Source: Litoribrevibacter euphylliae
Lineage (GTDB): Bacteria > Pseudomonadota > Gammaproteobacteria > Pseudomonadales > Litoribrevibacteraceae
Direction of reading: 5' to 3'
Length of the DNA stretch: 64,000 nt
Assembly: GCF_042646085.1 (NCBI RefSeq)
Contig: NZ_JBHRSZ010000009.1
Location: 124,001-188,000, forward strand
Shown: piece after piece, positions 52,459-60,033 of the stretch
Numbering within the stretch: the first letter of the stretch is position 1
Layout of the letters: the number at the start of each line of letters is the position of its first letter
Program-made: the position numbers and the translations under genes
The notes under the pieces: generated by a model
What the model was told of the DNA's origin: nothing
What the model saw: only the letters and a program-made list of their open reading frames with translations
Database searches by the model: none

Positions 52459-52876
52459 GTAAAACCCTGGAATGATATCTGTAATGAACCTAAATCGTTG
52501 AATCAACGACAGATTAAATTGGGTGACTTTTCACCGGGACGCAATACTAGTGAGAATTAATTAGATAGTAAATTTTTTGATGGCTCCACCTGTCAGAAAG
52601 GTACTGATCCCACGCCTAAGCGCTCCAATTCCACCACAAGCATCCTCCTCCTTAATGCGAAGAAGCAGGTTAAAATGATCACTACTTAAATATGTCTGTT
52701 GCCCCAACTCGATTAAACTTTTTTAATCTTTGCACAAAGAACGCCCACTTTTTCTTTTAATGGTTCAATCATAAGAGCACTAATAAGCCCCTTCCATCTG
52801 CTCTAAACGGCGTAGCCATGCACTTTGGCAAGCCTTCTTCATTCACCTCCCTTCACTGGCATATTTTTCGCGTACA

Positions 52877-52896
52877 AATCTGGTATAAACCAGATT
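52877..52896. promoter_or_regulatory. PhnR-type operator 3 (phnS promoter)
   Basis: AATCTGGT-ATAA-ACCAGATT: perfect 8-bp arms around a 4-bp centre; the core TGGTATAAACCA matches the sites beside phnW. It lies 129 bp before phnS. Confidence 0.78.
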
Positions 52897-52944
52897 AATA
52901 ATTTTGAAATATTTCTGTCTTATTCTGCTGATAGCTTATAGATA

Positions 52945-52960
52945 TCTGGTACAAACCAGA
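52945..52960. promoter_or_regulatory. PhnR-type operator 4 (phnS promoter)
   Basis: TCTGGT-ACAA-ACCAGA: perfect 6-bp arms, core TGGTACAAACCA, 65 bp before the phnS start. The centre-to-centre distance to site 3 is about 66 bp, allowing looping or double occlusion. Confidence 0.75.
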
Positions 52961-53024
52961 CCACCTATAAAGAGCAAGAATTTACGAAATCAGTCTCAAA
53001 TAACGATTCAGGACGAGGAAGACA

Positions 53025-54092
53025 ATGAGCATAAGCACACAACTTAAAGCCCTTTGCGGCGCTGCGCTGGCAAGTTCTGCACTATTGCTAACGGCATGTG
53101 GTAACGATTCCGCCGAAACAACTCAGGCAGCAAACGAGCCAACTGAGCTAACCGTTTACACAGCATTGGAAGCAGACTTGCTAGATACTTATGGTAAAGC
53201 ATTTAACGAAGCGCACCCGGACATCAAGATCAATTGGGTTCGTGACTCTACCGGTACGATCACTGCAAAACTATTAGCGGAGAAAGAAAACCCACGCGCA
53301 GACGTTGTTTGGGGTCTTGCGGGCACCAGCCTTCTTAAAATGAAAAACGAAGGCATGCTTCAATCGTATTCTCCAGTACAAGTTGAAAAGCTTGATGAAA
53401 AATTCCGCGACAACAGCAGCACACCATCATGGGTGGGTATGGATGCCTGGGTTGCAGCCATCTGTTTCAACACGGTTGAAGCTGAAAAACACGGCCTGAC
53501 GAAACCAAGCTCTTGGCAAGATCTGACTAAGCCAGAGTACAAGGGCCACGTCATCATGCCGAACCCGAACTCGTCAGGTACTGGTTTCCTAGATGTATCA
53601 AGCTGGTTGCAAACCTTCGGTGAAGAAGACGGTTGGAAGTTCATGGACGGTCTACACCAAAACATCAGCCGTTATACGCACTCTGGTTCTAAGCCATGTA
53701 AGTTGGCTGCAGCAGGTGAAACAGCGGTAGGTATTTCATTCGCATATCGTGGCGCCAAACTCATTAACAAAGGTGCACCGCTTGAGCTGGTTATTCCTAC
53801 GGAAGGCATCGGTTGGGAAATCGAAGCAACTGCAATCTTGAATACCACTAAGAAAATGGACGCAGCTAAGAAGCTCGTTGATTGGTCAATCACCAAAACG
53901 GCTAACGAACTTTACAACCAAGGTTATGCCGTTGTTGCTTACCCAGGTGTTGCAAAACCGGTTGAGCACTTCCCTGCTGAAGTAGGTGAGAAGATGATCA
54001 AGAATGACTTTGAGTGGGCGGCTAAAAACCGCGACGAAATCCTATCTGAGTGGCAGAAGCGTTACGACTCTAAGTCTGAGCCTAAAGGCTAA
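53025..54092 (+). CDS. phnS: 2-aminoethylphosphonate ABC transporter, binding lipoprotein
   Basis: 355 residues. The lipoprotein signal ends LLLTACGND (Cys25). The mature protein is of the iron/thiamine/AEP-type extracellular binding family: ELTVYTALEADLLDTYGKAF, NWVRDSTGTITAKLLAEKENP, DVVWGLAGTSL and YAVVAYPGV. This pattern fits the PhnS2-type AEP transporter component. AEP specificity rests on the linked permease, the PhnR-type operators and the nearby phnWX genes. GAGGAAG precedes the ATG. A terminator-like hairpin between phnS and phnT would yield more binding protein than membrane components. Confidence 0.87.
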   Translation: MSISTQLKALCGAALASSALLLTACGNDSAETTQAANEPTELTVYTALEADLLDTYGKAFNEAHPDIKINWVRDSTGTITAKLLAEKENPRADVVWGLAGTSLLKMKNEGMLQSYSPVQVEKLDEKFRDNSSTPSWVGMDAWVAAICFNTVEAEKHGLTKPSSWQDLTKPEYKGHVIMPNPNSSGTGFLDVSSWLQTFGEEDGWKFMDGLHQNISRYTHSGSKPCKLAAAGETAVGISFAYRGAKLINKGAPLELVIPTEGIGWEIEATAILNTTKKMDAAKKLVDWSITKTANELYNQGYAVVAYPGVAKPVEHFPAEVGEKMIKNDFEWAAKNRDEILSEWQKRYDSKSEPKG

Positions 54093-54176
54093 CTTTGGGT
54101 ACTAAATATTATAAGAATTAAGGTTACACCGCACAGTTATCGCAAGTGCTAACGCCTCTTGGCCTAGCATGAGTTC

Positions 54177-54218
54177 GGCAGAGTCCATTGGGTAGTAATG
54201 GTTACTCTGCCCTTTTTT
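54177..54218 (+). terminator. Intra-operon terminator/attenuator after phnS
   Basis: GGCAGAGT and ACTCTGCC pair perfectly (8 bp), with CATT/AATG adding to the stem, followed by CTTTTTT. It ends 29 bp before the phnT ATG. Placement after the binding-protein gene is typical for partial termination. Confidence 0.8.
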
Positions 54219-54247
54219 AAATTTATCTCGCATTAGGAGTTTGAACG

Positions 54248-55513
54248 ATGGGCAATTTATTAACACGTTTGAACCTATTTTCATCTTTGAACAAGCTGGT
54301 ACAACGTACACAAAGCACGATTGCAACGTCAAACGTGTCTGTTTCGGCCCCCGCTTTTTCCAAAACAAAACACACGTCACCAAATGCATCGAATGGGAAT
54401 CAAGCTGCAAACAGCTCTTTTTCCAAAACAAGCAGATCTTCTTCCAAAACAAGCAGATCTTCTTCCAAAACAAACAGATCTTTCTCCCAAATAAACAATA
54501 CTTCGTTAAGCAGTTCAGTTAAGAGCGTTGAACTTACCGAGCTAAACAAGTACTACGATGATTTTCACGCATTGAAAGACATCAATCTCACGATTGAAGA
54601 CGGTGAGTTCATTAGCTTTTTAGGGCCTTCTGGCTGTGGCAAGACCACACTGTTAAGAACCATCGCCGGGTTGGAAACATGCAACCAAGGCACCATCCTA
54701 CTTTCAGGCAAAGACGTAACGCAGAAGCCAGCACGTCAGCGCGATTTCGGCATCGTATTTCAATCTTACGCGCTGTTCCCGAATCTTACGGTGTCAGAAA
54801 ACATTGGTTATGCACTGAAATCCCGCGGCACATCAAAAGCAGATATTCAGGCTCGCGTTCAAGAACTGATTGAACTTGTTGGCTTGAATGATCTAGCTGA
54901 TCGCTTCCCTGCCCAACTCTCTGGCGGTCAACAACAGCGAGTGGCGTTAGCCCGCGCCTTGGCACCGAACCCTCAATTGTTGTTACTGGATGAACCGCTT
55001 TCCGCGCTGGATGCTAAAGTTCGTCACAACCTGCGACAAGAATTAAAAGATCTTCAGAAAAAAACCGGAATCACCACCATCATGGTGACGCACGATCAGG
55101 AAGAAGCCCTGGCCATCTCAGATCGTATTGCAGTATTAAACCACGGCCGAATCGAACAAATCGGTACACCTGATGAAATCTACTCAACGCCTGCCACGGA
55201 ATTTGTGGCCGAGTTTGTCGGTACAATCAATCGCATCAAGTTACCTAACAGCAATGAGCCGTTAATCGTTCGCCCAGAGTGGATTGAAGTCTTTAATACG
55301 CCAGATGAAAACCGTATGTCAGCCGTTATTGAGAGCATGGAATATCGTGGCGCTACTACTCGCCTGACTTTAGGCATGGTCGATAAAGACATTTCTCAAG
55401 ACGCCATTGAAGTGGATGTCCCGACAGCTGGCTGCAAGAAAACAGGCTTTGAACTGAACCAAGCGGTGTGGTTTGAAATCGTTCACGAAGACTTGTGTAC
55501 TCCGCAGCATTAA
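54248..55513 (+). CDS. phnT: 2-aminoethylphosphonate ABC transporter, ATPase with Ser-rich N-terminal extension
   Basis: Full ABC ATPase core from about residue 93: Walker A GPSGCGKTT (126-134), Q-loop VFQSYALFPN, signature QLSGGQQQRVALARAL, Walker B LLLLDEP, H-loop MVTHDQEE, then a TOBE-like C-terminus. It powers AEP import. The first 90 residues are extra: Ser/Thr/Lys-rich, with four 7-residue repeats (SFSKTSR, SSSKTSR, SSSKTNR, SFSQINN). No in-frame ATG, GTG or TTG lies between the repeats and the core, and TAGGAG sits eight bases before the ATG at 54248, so the extension is probably translated. Confidence 0.9.
   Translation: MGNLLTRLNLFSSLNKLVQRTQSTIATSNVSVSAPAFSKTKHTSPNASNGNQAANSSFSKTSRSSSKTSRSSSKTNRSFSQINNTSLSSSVKSVELTELNKYYDDFHALKDINLTIEDGEFISFLGPSGCGKTTLLRTIAGLETCNQGTILLSGKDVTQKPARQRDFGIVFQSYALFPNLTVSENIGYALKSRGTSKADIQARVQELIELVGLNDLADRFPAQLSGGQQQRVALARALAPNPQLLLLDEPLSALDAKVRHNLRQELKDLQKKTGITTIMVTHDQEEALAISDRIAVLNHGRIEQIGTPDEIYSTPATEFVAEFVGTINRIKLPNSNEPLIVRPEWIEVFNTPDENRMSAVIESMEYRGATTRLTLGMVDKDISQDAIEVDVPTAGCKKTGFELNQAVWFEIVHEDLCTPQH
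54416..54499 (+). repeat. Four 21-bp tandem repeats in phnT
   Basis: Units near TCTTCTTCCAAAACAAGCAG+A start at 54416, 54437, 54458 and 54479; the second and third differ at one base, the last is more diverged. The period is a multiple of three, so copy-number change keeps phnT in frame. Confidence 0.93.
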
Positions 55514-55532
55514 GGAACAAAGATTTATAGCC

Positions 55533-57242
55533 ATGCTAAGTTCAAATACCTTACCCAATAAATCCGGCCTCTTTGTTTCTCTTACGCTGGATAAAGAGTC
55601 CATCATCAAGCGAGTCTGGTTGCTCTTACTGCTTGCAACGTTACTGACCTGTTTGATTTTCCCTCTCTACTCCTTGCTGATTCACAGTGTGGAAGATAAA
55701 GACGGTAGCTTTGTCGGATTACAAAACTTCATCAGTTACCTCAGCAATCCGGCATTGACCTACTCCATCACTAACACCTTGTATCTCGGTTTGGTTTCTA
55801 CCGTGATCGTGATCAGTTTAGCCTTTACTACCGCATGGTGTTTCACCCGTTCTCACATGCCGGGTAAAACCTTGTTTAAAGGTATCGCCTACATTCCGCT
55901 GCTAACACCGTCTCTTCTTTCTGCCATCAGCTTGATTTACTGGTTTGGCAATCAAGGCGTCCTAAAAGACTTCTGGCCGTTCGAAAGTATCTACGGATTA
56001 CCCGGCATCGTCTTTGGTATTTCGTTCTGGGCCTTTCCTCATGCCTTGATCATTTTGACTACGGCACTACGACAACAAGACGCACGCTTATATGAAGCCA
56101 GCGAAGTATTGGGGGCTGGCCCAATTAAAACGTTCTTTACCGTCACGCTTCCGGGCTGTAAATACGGTTTGATTTCAGCGACGGCTGTTGTTTTTACTTT
56201 GGTCGTAACCGACTTTGGTGTGGCAAAGGTCATTGGTGGTCAGTACAACGTCTTGGCGACCGACATCTACAAGCAAGTAATTGGGCAACAGAATTTCTCA
56301 ATGGGAGCGGTGGTGAGCATTATGTTGTTGATCCCGGCCTTGATTACCTTCTTCGTCGATCAATGGGTTCAGCGTAAACAACAAAACATGTTCGACAGTA
56401 AGTCTGTGACCTTCCAACCCGTACCGTCAAAATATCGAGACAGCGTTGCATTCATCTTCTGCTCATTCCTAGCCATCATTATCTTGAGCATCATAGGTAT
56501 GGCCGGTTATTCATCACTGGTGACCTTCTGGCCTTATGATCTCTCCCTATCCTTCAGCAATTACCAATTTGAACTCATGGACGGCGGCGGTTGGGCGGCC
56601 TATCAAAACTCCCTGATCATGGCTACTGGCACTATGATTCTTGGAACAGCCTTTATCTTCCTATCAGCGTATGCCTGTCAAAAGATTGAGCTGTGGCCGA
56701 GCGTTCGAAAAGTCATTCACATGCTGTCGGTAATTCCGGCAGCGGTGCCTGGCCTTGTGCTTGGTTTGAGTTACATATTCTTCTTCAATCAGGTCAATAA
56801 CCCATTGAATGTAATTTACGGCACCTTCCTGATTCTGATGATTTCATCTGTCGTTCACTTCCTAACGGTGGGCCACCTCACCATGGTGACGGCGTTCAAA
56901 CAACTGCCGGGAGAGATTGAGTCGGTATCCGAATCATTGAAAGTGCCTTTCTATGTAACCTTGGGTCGAGTGACCTTACCCATGACGATACCAGCCATTC
57001 TGGAAGTGGGGATTTATCTGTTCGTAAACGCGATGACCACAGTTTCTGCGGTGGTGTTCTTGTACAGTGTGGACACCATGTTGGCCTCAGTAGCAGTACT
57101 GAACATGGACGATGCCGGTGATACGGCTCCAGCCGCAGCGATGGCAATGCTAATTTTTGTGAGCGCCCTTGGCGTGAAACTTCTGTATAGCTTGGTCAGC
57201 CAACTGATCATCAGCAAAACACAAAGCTGGCGAGCAAAGTAA
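55533..57242 (+). CDS. phnU: 2-aminoethylphosphonate ABC transporter, fused permease
   Basis: About 570 residues with two BinD-type permease halves in one chain (about 12 membrane segments), as in FbpB- and ThiP-like proteins and the PhnPP2 type. The EAA-like loops are visible as YEASEVLGAGPIKTFFTVTLP in the first half (split) and SESLKVPFYVTLGRVTLP in the second. It forms the channel for PhnS/PhnT. The ATG at 55533 lies 20 bp after phnT; AAGGA is somewhat distant, and the frame extends to a TTG at 55473 inside phnT. It is the last gene of the operon. Confidence 0.88.
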   Translation: MLSSNTLPNKSGLFVSLTLDKESIIKRVWLLLLLATLLTCLIFPLYSLLIHSVEDKDGSFVGLQNFISYLSNPALTYSITNTLYLGLVSTVIVISLAFTTAWCFTRSHMPGKTLFKGIAYIPLLTPSLLSAISLIYWFGNQGVLKDFWPFESIYGLPGIVFGISFWAFPHALIILTTALRQQDARLYEASEVLGAGPIKTFFTVTLPGCKYGLISATAVVFTLVVTDFGVAKVIGGQYNVLATDIYKQVIGQQNFSMGAVVSIMLLIPALITFFVDQWVQRKQQNMFDSKSVTFQPVPSKYRDSVAFIFCSFLAIIILSIIGMAGYSSLVTFWPYDLSLSFSNYQFELMDGGGWAAYQNSLIMATGTMILGTAFIFLSAYACQKIELWPSVRKVIHMLSVIPAAVPGLVLGLSYIFFFNQVNNPLNVIYGTFLILMISSVVHFLTVGHLTMVTAFKQLPGEIESVSESLKVPFYVTLGRVTLPMTIPAILEVGIYLFVNAMTTVSAVVFLYSVDTMLASVAVLNMDDAGDTAPAAAMAMLIFVSALGVKLLYSLVSQLIISKTQSWRAK

Positions 57243-57440
57243 TAACTTCTTCGTATTCCCAAGTGTTTGATCGTTCATTCTAGATGCCTCTTATATGCTT
57301 TCAGCGGATAAGAGGTATCTTGCGTATCTCCAACGCTTTATCAGAACTTTGTCATGGAGCTCTAACCTATGTAGTCTATTCTGATAAATATTTGATCTGG
57401 AAACATAAAATTGACGTTCATTTAAGACATGGGAGTCCCT

Positions 57441-58661
57441 ATGAAACGCTCGCACTTTTTGCAATTTGCGCAATTTTCACAGCCATCACATTTCTCACGG
57501 CTTTCACGCCTTCTACTCATCTCCTCCATTACCTGTACTTCGACCCAAGCCCTCGCTGAAGAGCCTGGCACCTTTTACATCAACCCGGCCGTTGGCTATC
57601 AAATGTTTGATAGTGAACGTAACCACGACGATACCATTACGGCGATTCTCGGTGGTGAGTATGTTTTGACTCGTGATTGGGGCGTTGAAGCCACCTATAT
57701 GATGTCCTCCCCTGATGGTGACGACGGAAACGAAGATGCTGATCTCGACCAAGTTCGCTTAGGTGCCCTTTACTACCTGCCTGAATCTGGTAATTGGAAG
57801 CCTTTCCTTGGTGCGGCGATTGGTGAAGCTCAGTTCGAGTACGACAACTCAGATCATGTCGAAACCCAGCTGCAATTGGGTGGCGGTGCGCGTTATTCGT
57901 TTAATGACGATTGGTCTGCCCGTCTTGAAGCCCGTGCCATCAATAGTTTGGACGAAGAAGATTGGGATGCGCTCGTCAGCATCGGTCTAAGCTATGCCTT
58001 TGGTGGTTCTGCTCCGAAGAAATCGGAACCTTTAATGGCCGAACCTATGGCGGCCGAACCGATGAAAACAGAGCCCGCGCCTAAAGAAACCATGGCCGTT
58101 GCCCCGATGGTGGTGGACTCCGATAACGATGGCGTTTCAGATGAAATGGACAAGTGCCCGACCACTCCAGCAGGCGCACCCGTTGACGGCAAAGGCTGCC
58201 CTCTGGATACAGATAACGATGGGGTACCAGACTACAAAGACCAATGCCCAACCACAGCGTCAGGCGTGCAAGTGGACGAAAAAGGCTGTCGTATTCCACT
58301 TCAACAAACGGTCTCGATTAATCTGGCCATCAACTTCGCCAATAACTCGGCAGAAGTGCCTCAATCTTCTTATGGCGAAATCAAACGCGTAGCTGATTTC
58401 ATGAAGAAACACTCAACTACCAAAGTAACCATTGAAGGTCACACCGATGATCGCGGCAGCGCAGCGTACAACAAATCCTTGTCTCAGCGCCGTGCCAATT
58501 CAGTGATGGCAATTTTGACAGGCACTTATGGGGTTGAAAGCAATCGAGTAAACGCTGTGGGTTATGGTGAAGAACAACCGATTGCGGATAACAGCACAGC
58601 GGCTGGCCGTACAGAAAACCGTCGTGTTGTCGCTGAAATCAAAGAAACGATTGTGAATTAA
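57441..58661 (+). CDS. OmpA-family outer-membrane protein
   Basis: About 406 residues: an unusually long basic N-region rich in Phe and Ser (SHFLQFAQFSQPSHFSRLSR), a signal core ending TQALA-EE, an eight-strand OmpA-like barrel (about 40-190, ending YAFGG), a Pro/Glu/Met linker (AEPMAAEPMKTEP), thrombospondin type 3 calcium repeats (DSDNDGVSDEMDKCPTTP, DTDNDGVPDYKDQCP), and a C-terminal OmpA domain binding peptidoglycan (IEGHTDDRGSAAYNKSLSQRRA split, AVGYGEEQPIADN). GGGAG lies six bases before the ATG. It tethers the outer membrane to the cell wall. Confidence 0.92.
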   Translation: MKRSHFLQFAQFSQPSHFSRLSRLLLISSITCTSTQALAEEPGTFYINPAVGYQMFDSERNHDDTITAILGGEYVLTRDWGVEATYMMSSPDGDDGNEDADLDQVRLGALYYLPESGNWKPFLGAAIGEAQFEYDNSDHVETQLQLGGGARYSFNDDWSARLEARAINSLDEEDWDALVSIGLSYAFGGSAPKKSEPLMAEPMAAEPMKTEPAPKETMAVAPMVVDSDNDGVSDEMDKCPTTPAGAPVDGKGCPLDTDNDGVPDYKDQCPTTASGVQVDEKGCRIPLQQTVSINLAINFANNSAEVPQSSYGEIKRVADFMKKHSTTKVTIEGHTDDRGSAAYNKSLSQRRANSVMAILTGTYGVESNRVNAVGYGEEQPIADNSTAAGRTENRRVVAEIKETIVN

Positions 58662-58691
58662 CCGATACAAGACGTTCATAATCAACTAAAT

Positions 58692-58740
58692 GCGCCTTTT
58701 CTCTTCAAGAGTTTTCTTAAAGGCAAAAGGCGCTTTTTTT
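58692..58740 (+). terminator. Rho-independent terminator after the OmpA gene
   Basis: GCGCCTTTT and AAAAGGCGC pair (9 bp) with an inner partial stem (TCTTCAAGA), followed by seven T. It ends 79 bp after the stop codon. Confidence 0.85.
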
Positions 58741-58884
58741 GTGTTATTCAGCACGTTTTCAGATCTGCGGAAAACGGTTTCTCATCCCCTAAATCAACCG
58801 AAAGAAGGACGTGATACTCTCTTCAACCCGTTAGGCTCTAAACCATAACAACAACTATAAACCGAACGATATAAAGAGCCGATC

Positions 58885-60033
58885 ATGACAAATCAACAAC
58901 TGTTCTCTGCGGGATATTTCTTTGGGTACTTTTCTAAGTGTTTTACAGGTTACTTTCGTACCAATTCTAGGCGCAACCCCACAGGCTACTTTCGACAATC
59001 TTGGCTTCTGGCAACCCTGCTGATTTCGAGTGCGGCACTCTTAATTTCATTCCCTTCATCAGCCGCCATAGAATCAAGAGCGCAAGACCAGCCGATCCAA
59101 AGCACTAACATGTGCCTGTATGATCTGATTGGTCAGAATGGCCCAATGACGTCTGTTATGAAGGATTACCAAACGCAAGCGCTGAACTGGGGCGTTCATA
59201 TTGAGTTTAAACATTACGCCAGTGATCGCTTGGCGTTGGAAGACTTTCAGTCCGGCCATTGTGACTTGGTAAACCTACCCGGTATTCGAGCACGCAGCTT
59301 TAATCATTTCACCGGCACACTGAATGCCATTGGCGCCATTCCTGACTACCAACACCTTAAACTCATTTTAAATACCTTATCGTCACCCAAGGCCGCTAAG
59401 TTCATGCAGCAAGACGAGTATGAGATCGCCGCGATTGTTCCAACCGGAGCGCTCTTCGGGTTTGTGATAGACAAAGAACTTAGCCACCCAGATAAGCTCT
59501 CCGGCAAGAAGATTACCGTCTTAGACAACACCCCGGAAACCAAGTATTTAATTGAACAAACCGGACTTATACCCGTACCTTCCACCATCAACAACGCCAT
59601 TCAAAAGTTCAACAACCACTTGGTCGATATTACAGGCGCTCCGGCTGTGGCCTTTGAATTATTGGAAATGCATCGTGGGCTAGAACCCGATGGCGGCATC
59701 ATCAATTGGCCACTTCACCAAAGCACCATGCAGTTGGTCATTCGAAAATCCAAACTCCCTGAATCTTTCGGGCAACTGTCCAGAAGCTACGTACAACAGC
59801 AACTTGAACACAGCTTTGAGTTACTGAATACCTTCGAACAGAACATCCCGGCTAAATATTGGATTGCGGTGAACTCAGATATCAAGGAGAAATGGAGCGA
59901 GAAGCATCGCGCATCCCGCCTACACCTTAGAAACCAAGGCATTTATCACCCAACGGCACTGACGTTGTTCAGAAAAGTACGTTGCAAATTAACCCCATCG
60001 TTAACCGAATGCTCCGCCAATAATAAAGAATGA
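58885..60033 (+). CDS. Putative solute-binding protein (DUF6091/AdeT-like) for a TRAP-like system
   Basis: 382 residues: a 35-residue N-region with four GYF motifs, a signal core (LLATLLISSAALLISFPSSAA), and a periplasmic binding protein-like domain (MCLYDLIGQNGPMTSVMKDY, FQSGHCDLVNLPGIRARSF, GKKITVLDNTPETKYL, GAPAVAFELLEMHRGL). This matches proteins annotated AdeT1/2 or DUF6091, which resemble the DctP fold. Its stop overlaps the next gene's start (ATGA), so it is almost certainly the binding subunit of that permease. Substrate unknown; a carboxylate is the usual TRAP ligand. Confidence 0.78.
   Translation: MTNQQLFSAGYFFGYFSKCFTGYFRTNSRRNPTGYFRQSWLLATLLISSAALLISFPSSAAIESRAQDQPIQSTNMCLYDLIGQNGPMTSVMKDYQTQALNWGVHIEFKHYASDRLALEDFQSGHCDLVNLPGIRARSFNHFTGTLNAIGAIPDYQHLKLILNTLSSPKAAKFMQQDEYEIAAIVPTGALFGFVIDKELSHPDKLSGKKITVLDNTPETKYLIEQTGLIPVPSTINNAIQKFNNHLVDITGAPAVAFELLEMHRGLEPDGGIINWPLHQSTMQLVIRKSKLPESFGQLSRSYVQQQLEHSFELLNTFEQNIPAKYWIAVNSDIKEKWSEKHRASRLHLRNQGIYHPTALTLFRKVRCKLTPSLTECSANNKE

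Larger units (their letters stand above)
52459..53024. promoter_or_regulatory. Intergenic region with phnS promoter
   Basis: 566 bp between the lipoprotein gene and phnS. Its last 150 bp contain two PhnR-type operators and an A/T-rich stretch fit for a promoter. Between 52561 and about 52700 the minus strand has a short frame (ending GGAIKKFTI, stop) that might be a gene remnant but is too short to call. The rest shows nothing recognisable. Confidence 0.55.

Noticed and set aside
52561..52700. Short minus-strand frame ending GGAIKKFTI before phnS, possible pseudogene remnant
   Set aside because: Under 50 codons, no start or recognisable family, and neighbouring frames are full of stops; too little to call.
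54241..54522. Overlapping plus-strand ORF in phnT reading as FFQNKQI repeats
   Set aside because: It is the same 21-bp repeat read in another frame; the phnT frame has the strong ribosome site and continues into the ATPase.
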